From: DASQMT01 sp963839615
Lineage (GTDB): Bacteria; Actinomycetota; Thermoleophilia; Solirubrobacterales; Solirubrobacteraceae
Length of the DNA stretch: 64,000 nucleotides
Assembly: GCA_963839615.1 (NCBI GenBank)
Contig: CAWIVY010000010.1
Coordinates: 62,001-126,000, forward strand
Reading direction: 5' to 3'
The notes below the pieces were generated by a model. That model had not been told where the DNA came from and searched no databases. It was given only the letters and a program-made list of their open reading frames with translations. This document shows positions 1 to 9,021 of the stretch, piece by piece (position 1 is the first letter of the stretch; each line of letters begins with the position of its first letter). The position numbers and the translations under genes are program-made.

Positions 1-2
1 TC

Positions 3-128
3 TTCGAGGCGTGTGCGAACCGCGACGCGCCCTTGGCGGCGAAACTGATGAAGCAGCATCGCCTGCACGCGATCCGCTGGCTTGCCCAGGGGCTGCAGCG
101 CGACGAAGCCCGGTCAGTCGGCGAGTAG
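3..128 (+). CDS. C-terminal fragment of a GntR/FCD-type regulator (cut by window edge)
   Basis: The frame is open from the left edge and ends in TAG at 126-128, giving about 41 residues. The segment RDAPLAAKLMKQHRLHAIRW resembles the last helix of the FCD ligand-binding domain of GntR regulators (an RDA..A..LM..HR..AI pattern). The N-terminal winged helix lies outside the window, so the family call rests on this helix alone. It converges with the maleate isomerase gene and overlaps its stop region. Its position beside a pyridine-carboxylate operon makes it a candidate regulator of that operon; this is inference. A similar C-terminus sits at the other end of the same operon (8116-8316). Confidence 0.45.
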   Translation, partial: FEACANRDAPLAAKLMKQHRLHAIRWLAQGLQRDEARSVGE

Positions 129-863
129 CGCGCCCGCCCCCGGGACGACCGGCTCCAGGTGCAGCTCGCGCAGCAGCGCGAACGTCGTCGCGGTTGCCGC
201 CGTGACGACCGGGATGCCGACGCGCTGCTGGACGGGCTCGACGGCTGCCAGCGACGGCATCTGCACGCAGGCCGAGAGGACCAGAGCGTCGACGTCGCTC
301 GTGTCCAGCTCGGCGGCGGCGTCTATGAGCCCGGTCGGGTCCAGCTGGCCGACGGCCCGGTTGTCCGAGACCTCCAGGCTGATGGAGCGCCGCACCTCGA
401 TGCCGCAGTCGGCGATGTAGTCGCAGACCATCGCGGTCAGCGGCTTCATGTACGGGGCGATCAGCGCGATGCGCGTTGCGTTCAGGGCCTGCAGCGCCGC
501 CACGAGCGCGCCCGCGCTGCTGATCACCGGCACCGAGTCGCCGCCGCGGGCGGCGCAGGCGGCGAGACGGGGCTCGATCTCGCGGTGGGCACCGGGGCCC
601 TGCGCCATGACGGCGACCAGGCACGCATAGGCGATGGCGTCGACGCCGGCATCCGCGACCTCCTCGGCCGACCGCTCGCTGGCCTGCACCATCGCGCCGA
701 GTTCCTCCGGCGTGACGTGCTGCATGCGCGCCCGGCTGGAGTGGAAGGTGAACGTCTCGGGCCGGATCGTCTCGCGCCGGGCGAACATCCGCGGCAGCTC
801 GGTCTCCATGGTCGTGTTCGAGCTGGGCACGATCAGCCCGATGCGGTGCAGCGCAGAGTCCAC
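114..863 (-). CDS. nicE: Maleate cis-trans isomerase (NicE/PicG-like)
   Basis: This 249-residue protein starts at GTG 863. It belongs to the Asp/Glu racemase-like maleate isomerase family, which converts maleate to fumarate with two cysteines. Both are visible: Cys81 in AYACLVAVMAQG and Cys199 in VLSACVQMPS. The N-terminal IGLIVPSSNTTMETELP is the typical substrate loop with conserved Asn. It is the last gene of the minus-strand operon, 3 bp after the dioxygenase gene, and supplies the final step from 2,5-dihydroxypyridine to the TCA cycle. The frame is intact. Confidence 0.88.
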   Translation of the reverse strand: MDSALHRIGLIVPSSNTTMETELPRMFARRETIRPETFTFHSSRARMQHVTPEELGAMVQASERSAEEVADAGVDAIAYACLVAVMAQGPGAHREIEPRLAACAARGGDSVPVISSAGALVAALQALNATRIALIAPYMKPLTAMVCDYIADCGIEVRRSISLEVSDNRAVGQLDPTGLIDAAAELDTSDVDALVLSACVQMPSLAAVEPVQQRVGIPVVTAATATTFALLRELHLEPVVPGAGALLAD

Positions 864-866
864 GGC

Positions 867-1916
867 CTAGGACCTCTCCGGGATCGCCGCTTTCAGGTCG
901 TCGACCACGATGTCGCCGTCGACGACGATCGGGGTGTCGTCGAGGAAGAGGCTGCAGTTGCGCATCGGGATGTCGACGTGGCAGAGGGTGTCGTTCGGCC
1001 CGCCGAGCTCCTGGTTGGGCCCGGTCGAGAAGAGGACGTTTCCGTAGAACGAGCGACCGTGCATGCCCATCCCGCGCCGGTCGGTGGCCAGCGCTCCCCA
1101 CCGGGCGGTCTCGAGCATGCCCCAGCCGATGTGGGCGATGCCGTAGGCCTTCTCATCGTCGAACGAAGCCATGTAGTCCCGTAGCAGGTCGGCGTCGAAG
1201 GCACCGGCGATGCTTTCGATCCGGCCGTGCTCGATGGTGAGCTCGATCGGGGTGCGCACGTAGTCCTTGAACGGGAAGATGATGTCCCCGGGCGCAAGCA
1301 CGACCTTGCCGTTCACGCCGGTGTCGCTGCCGCCGGTGAACAGAAAGCCCGAGGGCCAGTGGTCCCAGCGCCCCGGCGCGTCGGTGTATCCGTATTGCGT
1401 GATCACCGGGTAGGCGCCCAGGTCGTAGACGACGTCGGTGCCCAGCTCGTTCGTGAAGCGCAGGCTGGTGGCGCTCTCGAGCAGGTCCGCGCCGGCCTCG
1501 ACGCGCTCGCGCAGCCGGCGGGTGGGGAACATCTCGCGGCAGTGCTCGATCGGCTCGATGCAGAGAAGGACGCGCGCGCCCGACTCTTGGATCTCGTGCT
1601 GCTCCTTGGAGAACAGCAGGAAGATCGTGTCGACCACGAGGTCGACGCCCTTGAGCGCCTCGATCGCGGGGCGGTTGCCGGCGAGCGGGGTTTCGCCGAC
1701 CTCCCAGGTGCCGACGTCGCCGTCGAGCGAGCCGTCCGCCCTGGGCAGCTTGACGTTGAATCCGACGGCGCCGAGCTGCTCGGCGGCCGCTAAGAACGCG
1801 TCGACGTACTCCGAGCGCTGGTGGCCCTGCGAGAGCACGGCGACCGTGTTGCCCTCGGAGATGCCGCAGAGCTCGAGCTCGGCACGGCACAGATCGGCGA
1901 AGGACGGGACGGTCAA
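867..1916 (-). CDS. nicX: 2,5-dihydroxypyridine 5,6-dioxygenase (NicX/PicD-like)
   Basis: This 349-residue protein is similar to NicX, an Fe(II) ring-cleaving dioxygenase with a peptidase-M29-like fold that turns 2,5-dihydroxypyridine into N-formylmaleamate. The iron ligands known from the Pseudomonas enzyme (His, His, Asp in the C-terminal third) are matched here by His262 (AHIGWGM) and by His313/Asp315 (CHVDIPMRN), with nearly the same spacing. I chose TTG 1916 because it overlaps the TGA of the upstream deformylase (TTGA) and the protein then begins LTVPSFADLCRAELELCG. The frame is intact over the whole length, unlike several genes upstream in the operon. Confidence 0.87.
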   Translation of the reverse strand: MTVPSFADLCRAELELCGISEGNTVAVLSQGHQRSEYVDAFLAAAEQLGAVGFNVKLPRADGSLDGDVGTWEVGETPLAGNRPAIEALKGVDLVVDTIFLLFSKEQHEIQESGARVLLCIEPIEHCREMFPTRRLRERVEAGADLLESATSLRFTNELGTDVVYDLGAYPVITQYGYTDAPGRWDHWPSGFLFTGGSDTGVNGKVVLAPGDIIFPFKDYVRTPIELTIEHGRIESIAGAFDADLLRDYMASFDDEKAYGIAHIGWGMLETARWGALATDRRGMGMHGRSFYGNVLFSTGPNQELGGPNDTLCHVDIPMRNCSLFLDDTPIVVDGDIVVDDLKAAIPERS

Positions 1917-2792
1917 GGGATCTCCTCTCGGTAGGTCGATTGCGCGGCGAATTGCGTCAGCAGCCCAAGAACGGCAGCGGCAAACGGTGCGGGGCTGTCC
2001 CACGGCACCATGTGGCCCGCGCCGGGGATCCTGATCACGGTGGCCTCGGGGTTGGCGGCCTCCAGCGCGCGCACCCCCTCGGCGGTCACCACCGGGCTGT
2101 CGGCGCCGTAGACGAGGCCGGTTGGTGGCCGCAGCGACCGCCACAAGGGGAAGAAGTCCTCGGTCTCGAAGCCCCGGTGTGTCTCGATGACAGCGTCGGT
2201 GCTGCAGGTCGGCAGCCAGCGTGCGCGCAGGCGCAGCTCGGCGTCCGGCCAGCTGGGATAGTGGCGGCGCACCTCGTCCGCGCTGGTGCCGCGCTGCGCC
2301 TCGCCGAGCTGTTCGAGGAACGCGGCCAGGCTGGTGGGGTAGGGGTCGCGGCCCGGGCCGCTGAGCGGTGGGTCGACGAGGATCAGGCCGCGCGGAAGAT
2401 CCGGATGCGCCGCGGCGCAGGCCGCGGCGATGCGCGCCCCGAGCGAGTGCCCGAGCAGGATCGGCGCGGGCCAGGTACAGCTCGCGCACGACGGCGACGG
2501 TGTCGGCCACGTACTCGGCGTGCCCGTAGCCGCGCTCGGGGCGATCGGACAGTCCGCGCCCGCGGAGGTCGACCACGTGCACCTCGGCCGAGTCGCGCAG
2601 CCAGCGCGCGACGAAGTCCCATGTGATGGCCGGGCTCGTGATGCCGGGCAGGACAAGCACGGGCGGCCCGCTGCCTCGGTAGGAGAGGACGTGGAGGCGC
2701 ACGTCGCCCGCGTCCACGAAACGGCTGTCGGCGTCGAGGCTCTCGAGGTCGCCGCGCAGGTCCGCTGTGCTGGGCACCGGCTGCGCGCTCAC
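1913..2792 (-). CDS. nicD: N-formylmaleamate deformylase (NicD/PicE-like alpha/beta hydrolase), one frameshift
   Basis: This alpha/beta hydrolase of about 292 residues should cleave N-formylmaleamate to maleamate and formate. The nucleophile elbow is GHSLGAR. The C-terminal histidine lies in GAGHMVPWDSP, and VVDLRGRGLSDRP follows strand 4 as is usual. GTG 2792 overlaps the stop of the NicF gene. Near 2470 one extra base separates ..RELYLAR from PILLGHSLGAR; reading across it restores an uninterrupted hydrolase. With no other lesion, a sequencing error is plausible. Its place between NicF and NicX homologues supports the specific call over a generic hydrolase. Confidence 0.8.
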
Positions 2793-3430
2793 GTGGGGTC
2801 CTTGGCTGCGACGCCGCGTAGGTACTCGATCGCCTCGTCGAGTGAGATGACGTCCGCATACTTGGCCTGGATGTCGAACAGGTTCGCCTCGTGGGGTGCC
2901 TGCGCCCGATCGCCGGTGCAGTCCCGGCAAACGAGGGTGCGGAAGCCGCTCTGGACGCTGTCGACCGCGCTCGCCCGCACGCAGCCGCTGGTCGTGGCTC
3001 CGCAGATCAGGACCGTGTCGACCTCGGCGGCCACGAGCGTCGCCGCCAGGTGGGTGCCGAAGAACGCCGACGCGCCCTTCTTGATGATCAGGGTGTCGCC
3101 GGGCAGCCGCTCCAGCCGCGGATCGATCTCCACGAGCGGGCTGCCCTCCTGGAGCGCGGCCAGCCCGGGCGCCTTCTCCAGCCACGCTTCGCCGTCGCGC
3201 AGGTTGGCCTCGAAGGCGATCGTCGTGAACACGACCGGGCGGCCGCTGGCTCGCGCCGCCCCTAGCAGCCGGCCGGTCGCCGCGACCTCGGCGCTCAGGT
3301 CGGCCCCGGTCGGCTGCTCGGGGTCGGTGAATCCGCGGCTCAGGTCCACGACCACGACCGCGGGTCGCGAGCCGCGCCGGACGCGTGCGCCAAACCCCGC
3401 GCGCTCGTAGACCTCCGTCGTGTGGCTCAC
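2789..3430 (-). CDS. nicF: Maleamate amidohydrolase (NicF/PicF-like isochorismatase family)
   Basis: This 213-residue cysteine hydrolase of the isochorismatase superfamily converts maleamate to maleate and ammonia. The Asp-Lys-Cys triad is visible: Asp29 (VVVVDLSRGFTD), Lys117/118 (IIKKGASAFFG) and Cys150 (GATTSGCVRAS). It starts at GTG 3430, overlapping the stop of the upstream decarboxylase gene, and its own stop overlaps the GTG of the deformylase gene. Translational coupling with genes for the steps before and after it in the pathway makes maleamate the likely substrate. Confidence 0.87.
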   Translation of the reverse strand: MSHTTEVYERAGFGARVRRGSRPAVVVVDLSRGFTDPEQPTGADLSAEVAATGRLLGAARASGRPVVFTTIAFEANLRDGEAWLEKAPGLAALQEGSPLVEIDPRLERLPGDTLIIKKGASAFFGTHLAATLVAAEVDTVLICGATTSGCVRASAVDSVQSGFRTLVCRDCTGDRAQAPHEANLFDIQAKYADVISLDEAIEYLRGVAAKDPT

Positions 3431-4389
3431 GCGAAGAGCTCCTTCGAGTTTGACTCGAACACCTGCCGAGCGTCGTCCTCGCTCAGGTGATCGCGTACGA
3501 ACTCGACGCCCTCGCGAGCGGGGAAGTAGGGGAAGTCGCTCGAGAACACGATTCGGTCCAGCCCGTACAGCTCCAGCGCCATGCGCAGCGCGCCCGGCGA
3601 CTCGGAGACGGTGTCCGTGTACATGCGCGACAGGTACTCGCGGATCGGACGCTCGAGCGTCCAGCGACCCTGGCGCCGGTAGACGTCGATCCGGTCGACC
3701 AGGTAGGGCAGCGTCCCGCCGAAGTGCGGGTGCACGACCTTCAGGTCGGGGAGGGCGTCGAGCACGCCGGACACGATCAGCGACATCGCCGCAACCGTCG
3801 TGTCGAACATGTACGAGAGCGGCGGCTCGAGCGAGTAGGCGGTCACGCGCTCCTCCGCGAAGGCGCGCGTCGGATGCAGGAAGAGCGGCACGTCGAGCTC
3901 GGCGATACGCTCGTAGAGCGGCCACAGCTCGGGGTCTGCGATCGAGCCGCCGTCGCGGTTCGAGTGCAGCAGCACGCCGAACAGGCCCAGGCGCCCGATC
4001 GCGTCGTCGAGGACCTCGATCGCGGCCTCGGTGTCCTGGACGGGGAGGACGGCGAGCCCCCGGAAGCGGTCCGGGTACGCGTGCTGCGTGGCGCCGATCT
4101 CCTCGTTGAGCAGCTCCGCCATCGCTCGCGCTTCGCCCAGCTCGAACGAGGTTACGTCCCCGGCGATCACCGAGCTGGCGACCACGGTGTCGATCCCCGC
4201 GGCGTCCATGACGCCGAGCTGGTGCTCAAGGTCGACGAAGTCGGCGCCGTATCGCCACGACTCTCGGGACGAGGGCTCGTATATGTAGCCATTGCCGTCC
4301 CGCCGCCACAAGGGATAGGTGCGCCGCGACAGCTGGGCCTCGCAGAAGGCCGGCGGGTACCAGTGCCACTGGCAGTCGACAATCTTCAC
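3427..4389 (-). CDS. ACMSD-type amidohydrolase, probable dihydroxypyridinecarboxylate decarboxylase (PicC-like)
   Basis: This 320-residue protein is of the amidohydrolase_2/ACMSD family, zinc enzymes that decarboxylate aromatic or muconate-type acids. It begins VKIVDCQWHWYPPAFCEAQL at GTG 4389, which overlaps the TGA of the Mo-hydroxylase large subunit. Visible family features are PLFLHPTRAFAEE, the metal-binding VVHPHFGGTLPYLVDRID, and FSSDFPYFP near the C-terminus. In the picolinate pathway PicC, of this family, decarboxylates 3,6-dihydroxypicolinate to 2,5-dihydroxypyridine, the substrate of the downstream NicX homologue. That role fits the operon, but substrate specificity cannot be read from sequence. 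Confidence 0.75.
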   Translation of the reverse strand: MKIVDCQWHWYPPAFCEAQLSRRTYPLWRRDGNGYIYEPSSRESWRYGADFVDLEHQLGVMDAAGIDTVVASSVIAGDVTSFELGEARAMAELLNEEIGATQHAYPDRFRGLAVLPVQDTEAAIEVLDDAIGRLGLFGVLLHSNRDGGSIADPELWPLYERIAELDVPLFLHPTRAFAEERVTAYSLEPPLSYMFDTTVAAMSLIVSGVLDALPDLKVVHPHFGGTLPYLVDRIDVYRRQGRWTLERPIREYLSRMYTDTVSESPGALRMALELYGLDRIVFSSDFPYFPAREGVEFVRDHLSEDDARQVFESNSKELFA

Positions 4390-6760
4390 GCCCGCGCCTC
4401 CTCGACGAATCGCCGCACGCGCGGCGGGGTCAGCGGCAGCTCGTTGACGAAGACATGCCCGATCGGCCGCAGCGGCGTCGGCCAGCGCCGCGGCCAGCGC
4501 CGGGCCGGGCGCGATCGCGCCGCCCTCGCCCATGCCCTTGATCCCCTCGATCGTGATCGGCGACGGCGTCTCGAGATGGGTGACGCGGATCGGCGGTATG
4601 TCGGTCGAGCCGGGCAGCAGGTAGTCCATGAACGTGCTGCTCTGGAACTGGCCCTCGCTCGTCGTAGACCATCTCCTCTAGCAGCGCGCCGCCGATCCCC
4701 TGCGCCACGCCCCCGTGGACCTGCCCGTCGACGATCAGTGGGTTGATCATCGCGACCGCAGTCCTCGACCACGTGGTACTCCAAGAGCTTCATCGATCCG
4801 GTCTCGATGTCGACGTCGACGACCACGAGGTGCGCCGCGTTGGCGAACGTCCCCGTGCCGGGGTCGGCGTCGTAGGTCGCGACGGCTTCGAGCACCGGCT
4901 CCATCCCCGGCGGCAGCTTCTCGGGCCGGTGATAGGCCCAGCGCGCCAGCTCCGCGACGTCGACGCCGCGGTTGGGCGACCCCGCGACCGAGATCCTCCC
5001 GCCGGCGACGACGAGGTCGTCCTCGCTTGCCTCCAGGTGATGCGCCGCGAACCGCACGAGCCGGGAGCGCACCTCGTCGCCGGCGCGGTGACAGGCTCCG
5101 CCGCCGAGGACGGCGCTGCGGCTCGCGAACGTCCCGTGGCCGTACGGGGTCGAGGACGTGTCGCCGAACGCTACGCGCACGTCCTCGAGCGGGAGGCCGA
5201 GACGGTCGGCCACGATCTGCGCCATCGTGGTCTCGTGGCCCTGGCCGTGCGAGTGCGTGCTCAGGTGCACGGCCACCTTGCCGGACGGGTCCATCCGCAC
5301 CGTCGCGGCGTCGTAGCCGAAGATGATCGGCACGCCGCGCTTGGCGAACTCGGTCGTCGTGTGCGCGGTCTGCTCGGTGTAGCAGGCGAAGCCGATCCCG
5401 ATGTGGCGGCCCTCGCCCCGCGCCTGCTCCTGCATCCGGCGCAGGCCGCCGTAGTCGGCGTCCTCCAGGATCTTGTCGAGCGACTCGACGTAGCTGCCGC
5501 TGTCGTAGATCAGCCCGGTGATCGACTCGTAAGGGAAGTCCTCGGGCTGGACGAGGTTGCGCCGGCGCACCTCGAGCGGGTCGAGCCCTGTCGCGTGCGC
5601 CACCTCGTCGAGCGCGCGCTCGATCGAGAAGCACGCCGCCGGTCGCGAGACGCCCCGGTATGGGCCAAGCGGGCACTTGTTCGTTGCGACGCTGTAGGCC
5701 TCGCACTCGTAGTGCCGGATCCGGTAGGGCCCGGGGAGGATGCCCAGGGCCATCCCGGTGTCCATCGTGGACGTCCACGGATAGACCGAGTACGCGCCGC
5801 AGTCGACGTAGATGCGGGCGCGCAGCGCCTCGACGGTCCCGTCGGCGGAGTAGGCGACCTGCAGCGTGTGGTGGTGCTCGCGAGCATGGATGCTCGCCGT
5901 CAGGTGCTCGGTCCGATCCTCGATCCACTTCACCGGCCGGCCGGTGCGGCGTGCCAGGAGACTGACGGCGATCTCCTCGGGGAACAGGTGGCCCTTGATT
6001 CCGAACCCGCCGCCGACGTCCGGCGCGATCACGCGGATCTGGTGCTCCGGCATCCCGAGGCTGTCCGCCAGCCCAGTGCGCACGAGGTGGGGGATCTGGG
6101 TCGACGTCCACAGCGTGAGCGCCTCGCTGGCGGCGTCGTACTCGGCTATGCAGCCGCGGTTCTCCAGCGGAATGCCGGAGTGGCGGTGGTTCGTGAGCTG
6201 AAGCTCGAGCACGCCATCGGCATCCGCGAAGGCCGCGTCCGGGTCGCCGCCGATGTAAGTGGCGCTTGATGAAGAAGTTGTCCTCCCACGCTTCGTGGAG
6301 CTTGGGGGCGTCCGGCGCGATCGCGGTCTCGACCGACGCCACCGGCGGGCGCGCGGCGTAGTCCACCTCGATCAGCTCGCAGGCGTCCTCGGCGAGGTAG
6401 CGGTCGTCGGCGACGACGGCCGCGACCGTCTGGCCGACGAACCGGACCCGGTCGGTCGCCAGCGCCGGGTACTCCGTCGGCTGCCACGTGTCGAAGGTCG
6501 AGTTGCACACGATCGGCTTCGCGAGCTCCAGCACGTCCCGGCCCGTGAGGACGTCGTGCACGCCGGCCATCGCGGCCGCGGCCTCGACGGCCACCCCGGT
6601 GACGTCGGCGTGAGCCATTGTGCTGCGCACGAACGCCGCGTGGAGGAGTCCGGGGCGGACGATGTCGTCCACGTAGTGCGCGCGCCCGGTGAGGAAGCGC
6701 GGGTCCTCTACGCGCTTGATGCGCGCGCCCAGAAGCCCGGGCTGCACGGTCGGCTCAGGC
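4386..6760 (-). CDS. Molybdenum hydroxylase large subunit (xanthine oxidase family), several frameshifts
   Basis: This is the large molybdopterin subunit of a three-subunit hydroxylase that introduces an OH group at an activated ring carbon using water. It starts at GTG 6760 (VPEPTVQPGLLGARIKRVED) and ends EEARA at 4386, about 790 residues. Visible segments are FLTGRAHYVDDI, the VGGGFGIKGHLFPEE loop, GPYRGVSRPAACF near the Mo site, HGQGHETTMAQI and the C-terminal GIKGMGEGGAIAPGPA with the catalytic glutamate. The Mo-site loop lacks the Cys-containing motif of CO dehydrogenase. Extra single bases near 6257, 4755, 4655 and 4462 break the frame. Context suggests picolinate or hydroxypicolinate as substrate. 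Confidence 0.82.
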
Positions 6761-7251
6761 ACCCGCGCCCTCGTCCGCGAGCATCTGCGCCGCGGCCTGG
6801 ACGGCCTCGACGATGAAGACGTACCCCGTGCAGCGGCAGACATTGCCGGTGAGCGCCTCGCGGATCTCCTGTTCGCTGGGATCCGGGTTGCGCTCCAGCA
6901 GTGCCTTTGCCGTCAGCACCATCCCCGGCGTGCAGAAGCCGCACTGCAGCCCGTGGCGCTCCCAGAACGCCGCGCTGCACCGGATGCAAGGTCTTCGGAT
7001 CGCTCCCGAGCCCCTCGATCGTCTCCACGCGACGCGCCGTCGGCCTGCACCGCGAACATCAGGCAGGAGCGCACCGGCTCCCCGTCGAGCACGACCGTGC
7101 AGGCGCCGCACACGCCCTGCTCGCAGCCGACGTGGGTGCCGGTCAGCCCCAGATCGTCGCGCAGGAAGTCGCTCAGCAGGCGCCGCGGCTCGACGCTGGC
7201 GGCGTGCTCGCGCCCGTTGATCGTGAGCTTGATCGATCGAGCGTCGCTCAC
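6755..7251 (-). CDS. Molybdenum hydroxylase 2Fe-2S small subunit, frameshifted
   Basis: This iron-sulfur subunit of about 165 residues starts at GTG 7251. The plant-type [2Fe-2S] cluster ligands are in HVGCEQGVCGACTV and the following RSC; the second cluster ligands are in LQCGFCTPGM and NVCRCTGY. Two extra bases (about 7035 and 6965, either side of VETIEGLGSD) must be removed to join the halves. It passes electrons from the Mo centre to the FAD subunit. It overlaps both neighbouring subunit genes by a few bases, so the three are translationally coupled. Confidence 0.83.
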
Positions 7252-8119
7252 GCGGGGCTCCCGCCGCCGTCGTGGGCGCGTTGCAGCGATCTGCGCACGA
7301 GCACCGTGATCAGGTGACGTCGCTCCTCGACGTCACGGCCTCCGTCCGCGACGGTCTCGCGAGCCACGGCGTGGGCGACCTCGCGCCAGGTCGCCGGCGC
7401 CGAGGCCGCGTCCCTCGAGCGTCGCCTCCACCCCCGGGGCTCGCAGCGGCCGGTCGGCGGCGCCGGCCACGCCGATGCGCGCTCGTGTGACGACGTCGCC
7501 TTCCGTCGCCAGGCCACACGGCGGCCGCCACGACCGCGAAGTCGCCCGACTTGCGGCTGAACTCCTCGAACGCCCAGCGCTCGGGCCGGGGAGCGATGGG
7601 AAAGCGCACTTCGACCAGCAGCTCGCTCTCGTCGAGCGCGGTCGTGAAGTAGCCGAGGAAGAACTCGTTGGCGTCGACAGATCTGCTGCCTCCCGGGCCA
7701 AGCAGCCGGATCTCGGCGTCGAGCGTGAGCGCGGCGAGAGACAGCTCGGCCGCCGGGTCGGCGTGGGCGAGGCTTCCGCCGATCGTGCCGCGGGCTCGGA
7801 TCGCCGGATAGCCGACCAGCGACGCCGCCCGCGCCAGCACGGGATACCGCCCCATCACGAGCTCCGAGTGCGGCGACCGCCGCATGGCGGGACGAGCGCG
7901 CCGACGGTCAGATGCCCGTCTCGCTCTTCGATCCGGTCGAGGTCGTGAATGCGCCTCAGGTCGACGAGCAGGCTCGGCGCGGCAAGACGCAGGTTCATGA
8001 GCGGCACTAGGCTCTGGCCGCCCGCGAGCGGCTTGGCGTCGGGCCCGTGCTCCTGCCAGCAGGGCGACGCACTCGTCCAGCGACGCCGGAGCCTCGTACT
8101 CGAAGCGCGAGGGCTTCAT
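7248..8119 (-). CDS. Molybdenum hydroxylase FAD-binding medium subunit, frameshifted
   Basis: This FAD subunit of about 288 residues starts at ATG 8119 (MKPSRFEYEAPASLDECVAL). After removing extra bases near 8055, 7893, 7873, 7515 and 7385 the family signatures appear in order: the first FAD motif LAGGQSLVPLMN, then RARGTIGGSLAHADPAAE, FFLGYFTTAL and SGDFAVVAAAV. No frame-internal stop remains after these corrections. It is the first of three coupled subunit genes. Five lesions, all +1, in one gene is unusual for natural decay. Confidence 0.78.
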
Positions 8120-8316
8120 GGTGTCTCCTGATCCGCGGCGAAGCCGCGCTTCATCCACTCGATCGCGTGGTCGCGGTGCGCGTTCATCAACGCGATCACG
8201 CGCTCAGCGTCGCGCTGGCGCAGGCCCCGAGGGCGTCCGGCTCTCAGCCCACAGCGCTCGGAACGTCCGGCTTCCCAGCAACGGCATCGAGGGTTGGTGT
8301 ACGAACTCAAGCGCAC
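8116..8316 (-). CDS. Small FCD-like leader ORF of the pyridine operon, possibly a degraded regulator
   Basis: This 66-residue frame runs from GTG 8316, only a few bases from the expected transcription start of the minus-strand promoter, to a TGA overlapping the ATG of the FAD subunit. Its second half, RQRDAERVIALMNAHRDHAI, resembles the last FCD helix and the fragment at 3-128. Another frame upstream reads FVHQPSMPLLGSRTFRALW, also FCD-like, so this may be a frameshifted remnant of a GntR-family gene without its DNA-binding domain. The alternative is a short translated leader that couples translation to the hydroxylase subunits. Confidence 0.4.
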   Translation of the reverse strand: MRLSSYTNPRCRCWEAGRSERCGLRAGRPRGLRQRDAERVIALMNAHRDHAIEWMKRGFAADQETP

Positions 8317-8326
8317 GATCCTTTAA

Positions 8327-8355
8327 GATTTACGAGACGAAGCTGCGCTTGTCAA
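8327..8355 (-). promoter_or_regulatory. Promoter of the pyridine-carboxylate operon
   Basis: Read on the minus strand, TTGACA (8355-8350) is followed after exactly 17 bases by TAAATC (8332-8327) and then TTAAAGGATCG. The same -35/-10 pair, spacing and start-site TTAAAnGAT sequence recur in the promoter at 10502-10545, which points to a shared regulator. The expected start near 8320 is almost at the GTG of the first small frame. Confidence 0.7.
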
Positions 8356-8379
8356 GGGGGACGCTCGCCGGTCAAGCGG

Positions 8380-8408
8380 TGGACACACAGATCCTTTATC
8401 ATTTATGA
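8380..8408 (+). promoter_or_regulatory. Divergent promoter of the CoxG-like gene with TAAATGAT-type element
   Basis: TGGACA (8380-8385) lies 17 bases before TTATGA (8403-8408). The segment TTTATCATTTATGA spans the -10 and carries, on the other strand, the TAAATGAT element found at the other promoters in this block. It also contains the inverted repeat TCAT-TT-ATGA. Confidence 0.5.
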
Positions 8409-8451
8409 CTCTCGCGCTCTGTCCCGCTGCTACCCAGACCGGAGGAAGCCA

Positions 8452-9021
8452 ATGGAGATAACGAGCGAGTTCTCACTGCCGCTAGGCCCTGACGAGGCGT
8501 ACCGGCTGCTACTCGACCTCGACCGGGTGGCGCCTTGCCTTCCTGGCGCGACGCTTGGGTCGGCGACCGAGGATGGGGCTCGCGGACTCACGCTCACCGT
8601 GCGCCTAGGCCCGATGCGATTCGCATACGACGGGACCATCTCGGTCGACAACCAGGACGCGGTCGCTCGCCGCGCGGTGCTCGTGGGAGCCGCTCGTGAG
8701 AGGCGCGGTCAAGGCACGGCGAAAGCGACGATCTCAATGCAGGTGTCACAGAACGGCGATGTCGGCTCGAGGATCGCGTCGGTCGCGAACATCGAGCTCA
8801 CGGGGCGTGCGGCACAGACCGGGCGCGGCATCGTCGAAGACGTCTCTCGCCAGATGATCGACGAGATGGCCAAGTGTCTGGCTGCGCGCCACTCGGACGA
8901 GGGCGCTCAGTCCGGCTGTCCGCCCGCTCGCGACGCCCAGGATGCCCGCGAGATCCGCGCCGCGCGTTTGCTCGCAAGGGTCGTCTTGCAGCGCATCCGC
9001 AGGCTGCTGCGCAGGCGGTGA
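8452..9021 (+). CDS. CoxG-like SRPBCC protein (carbon monoxide dehydrogenase subunit G family)
   Basis: This 189-residue protein is of the CoxG/SRPBCC family, small lipid- or cofactor-pocket proteins usually encoded beside Mo hydroxylases and thought to assist their maturation or membrane attachment. It begins MEITSEFSLPLGPDEAYRLL, and LDLDRVAPCLPGATLGS is the typical N-terminal signature. RLGPMRFAYDG and GRAAQTGRGIVEDVSRQM follow in the expected order. GGAGGA at 8441-8446 supports ATG 8452. The basic tail RVVLQRIRRLLRRR could bind membrane. It is divergent from the hydroxylase operon and probably serves that enzyme. A second CoxG-like gene accompanies the other Mo hydroxylase at 42.9 kb. Confidence 0.82.
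   Translation: MEITSEFSLPLGPDEAYRLLLDLDRVAPCLPGATLGSATEDGARGLTLTVRLGPMRFAYDGTISVDNQDAVARRAVLVGAARERRGQGTAKATISMQVSQNGDVGSRIASVANIELTGRAAQTGRGIVEDVSRQMIDEMAKCLAARHSDEGAQSGCPPARDAQDAREIRAARLLARVVLQRIRRLLRRR

Noticed and set aside
867..3185. A 772-residue minus-strand open frame spanning NicF, NicD and NicX
   Set aside because: Only pieces of it are in the frames of the real genes. It is stitched by the frameshift near 2470 and by high-GC open frames; family motifs show three separate overlapping genes.
3427..4629. A 400-residue frame joining MDYLLPGSTDIPPIRV to the amidohydrolase
   Set aside because: The first 80 residues are the C-terminus of the Mo-hydroxylase large subunit brought into frame by an extra base; the amidohydrolase starts at GTG 4389.
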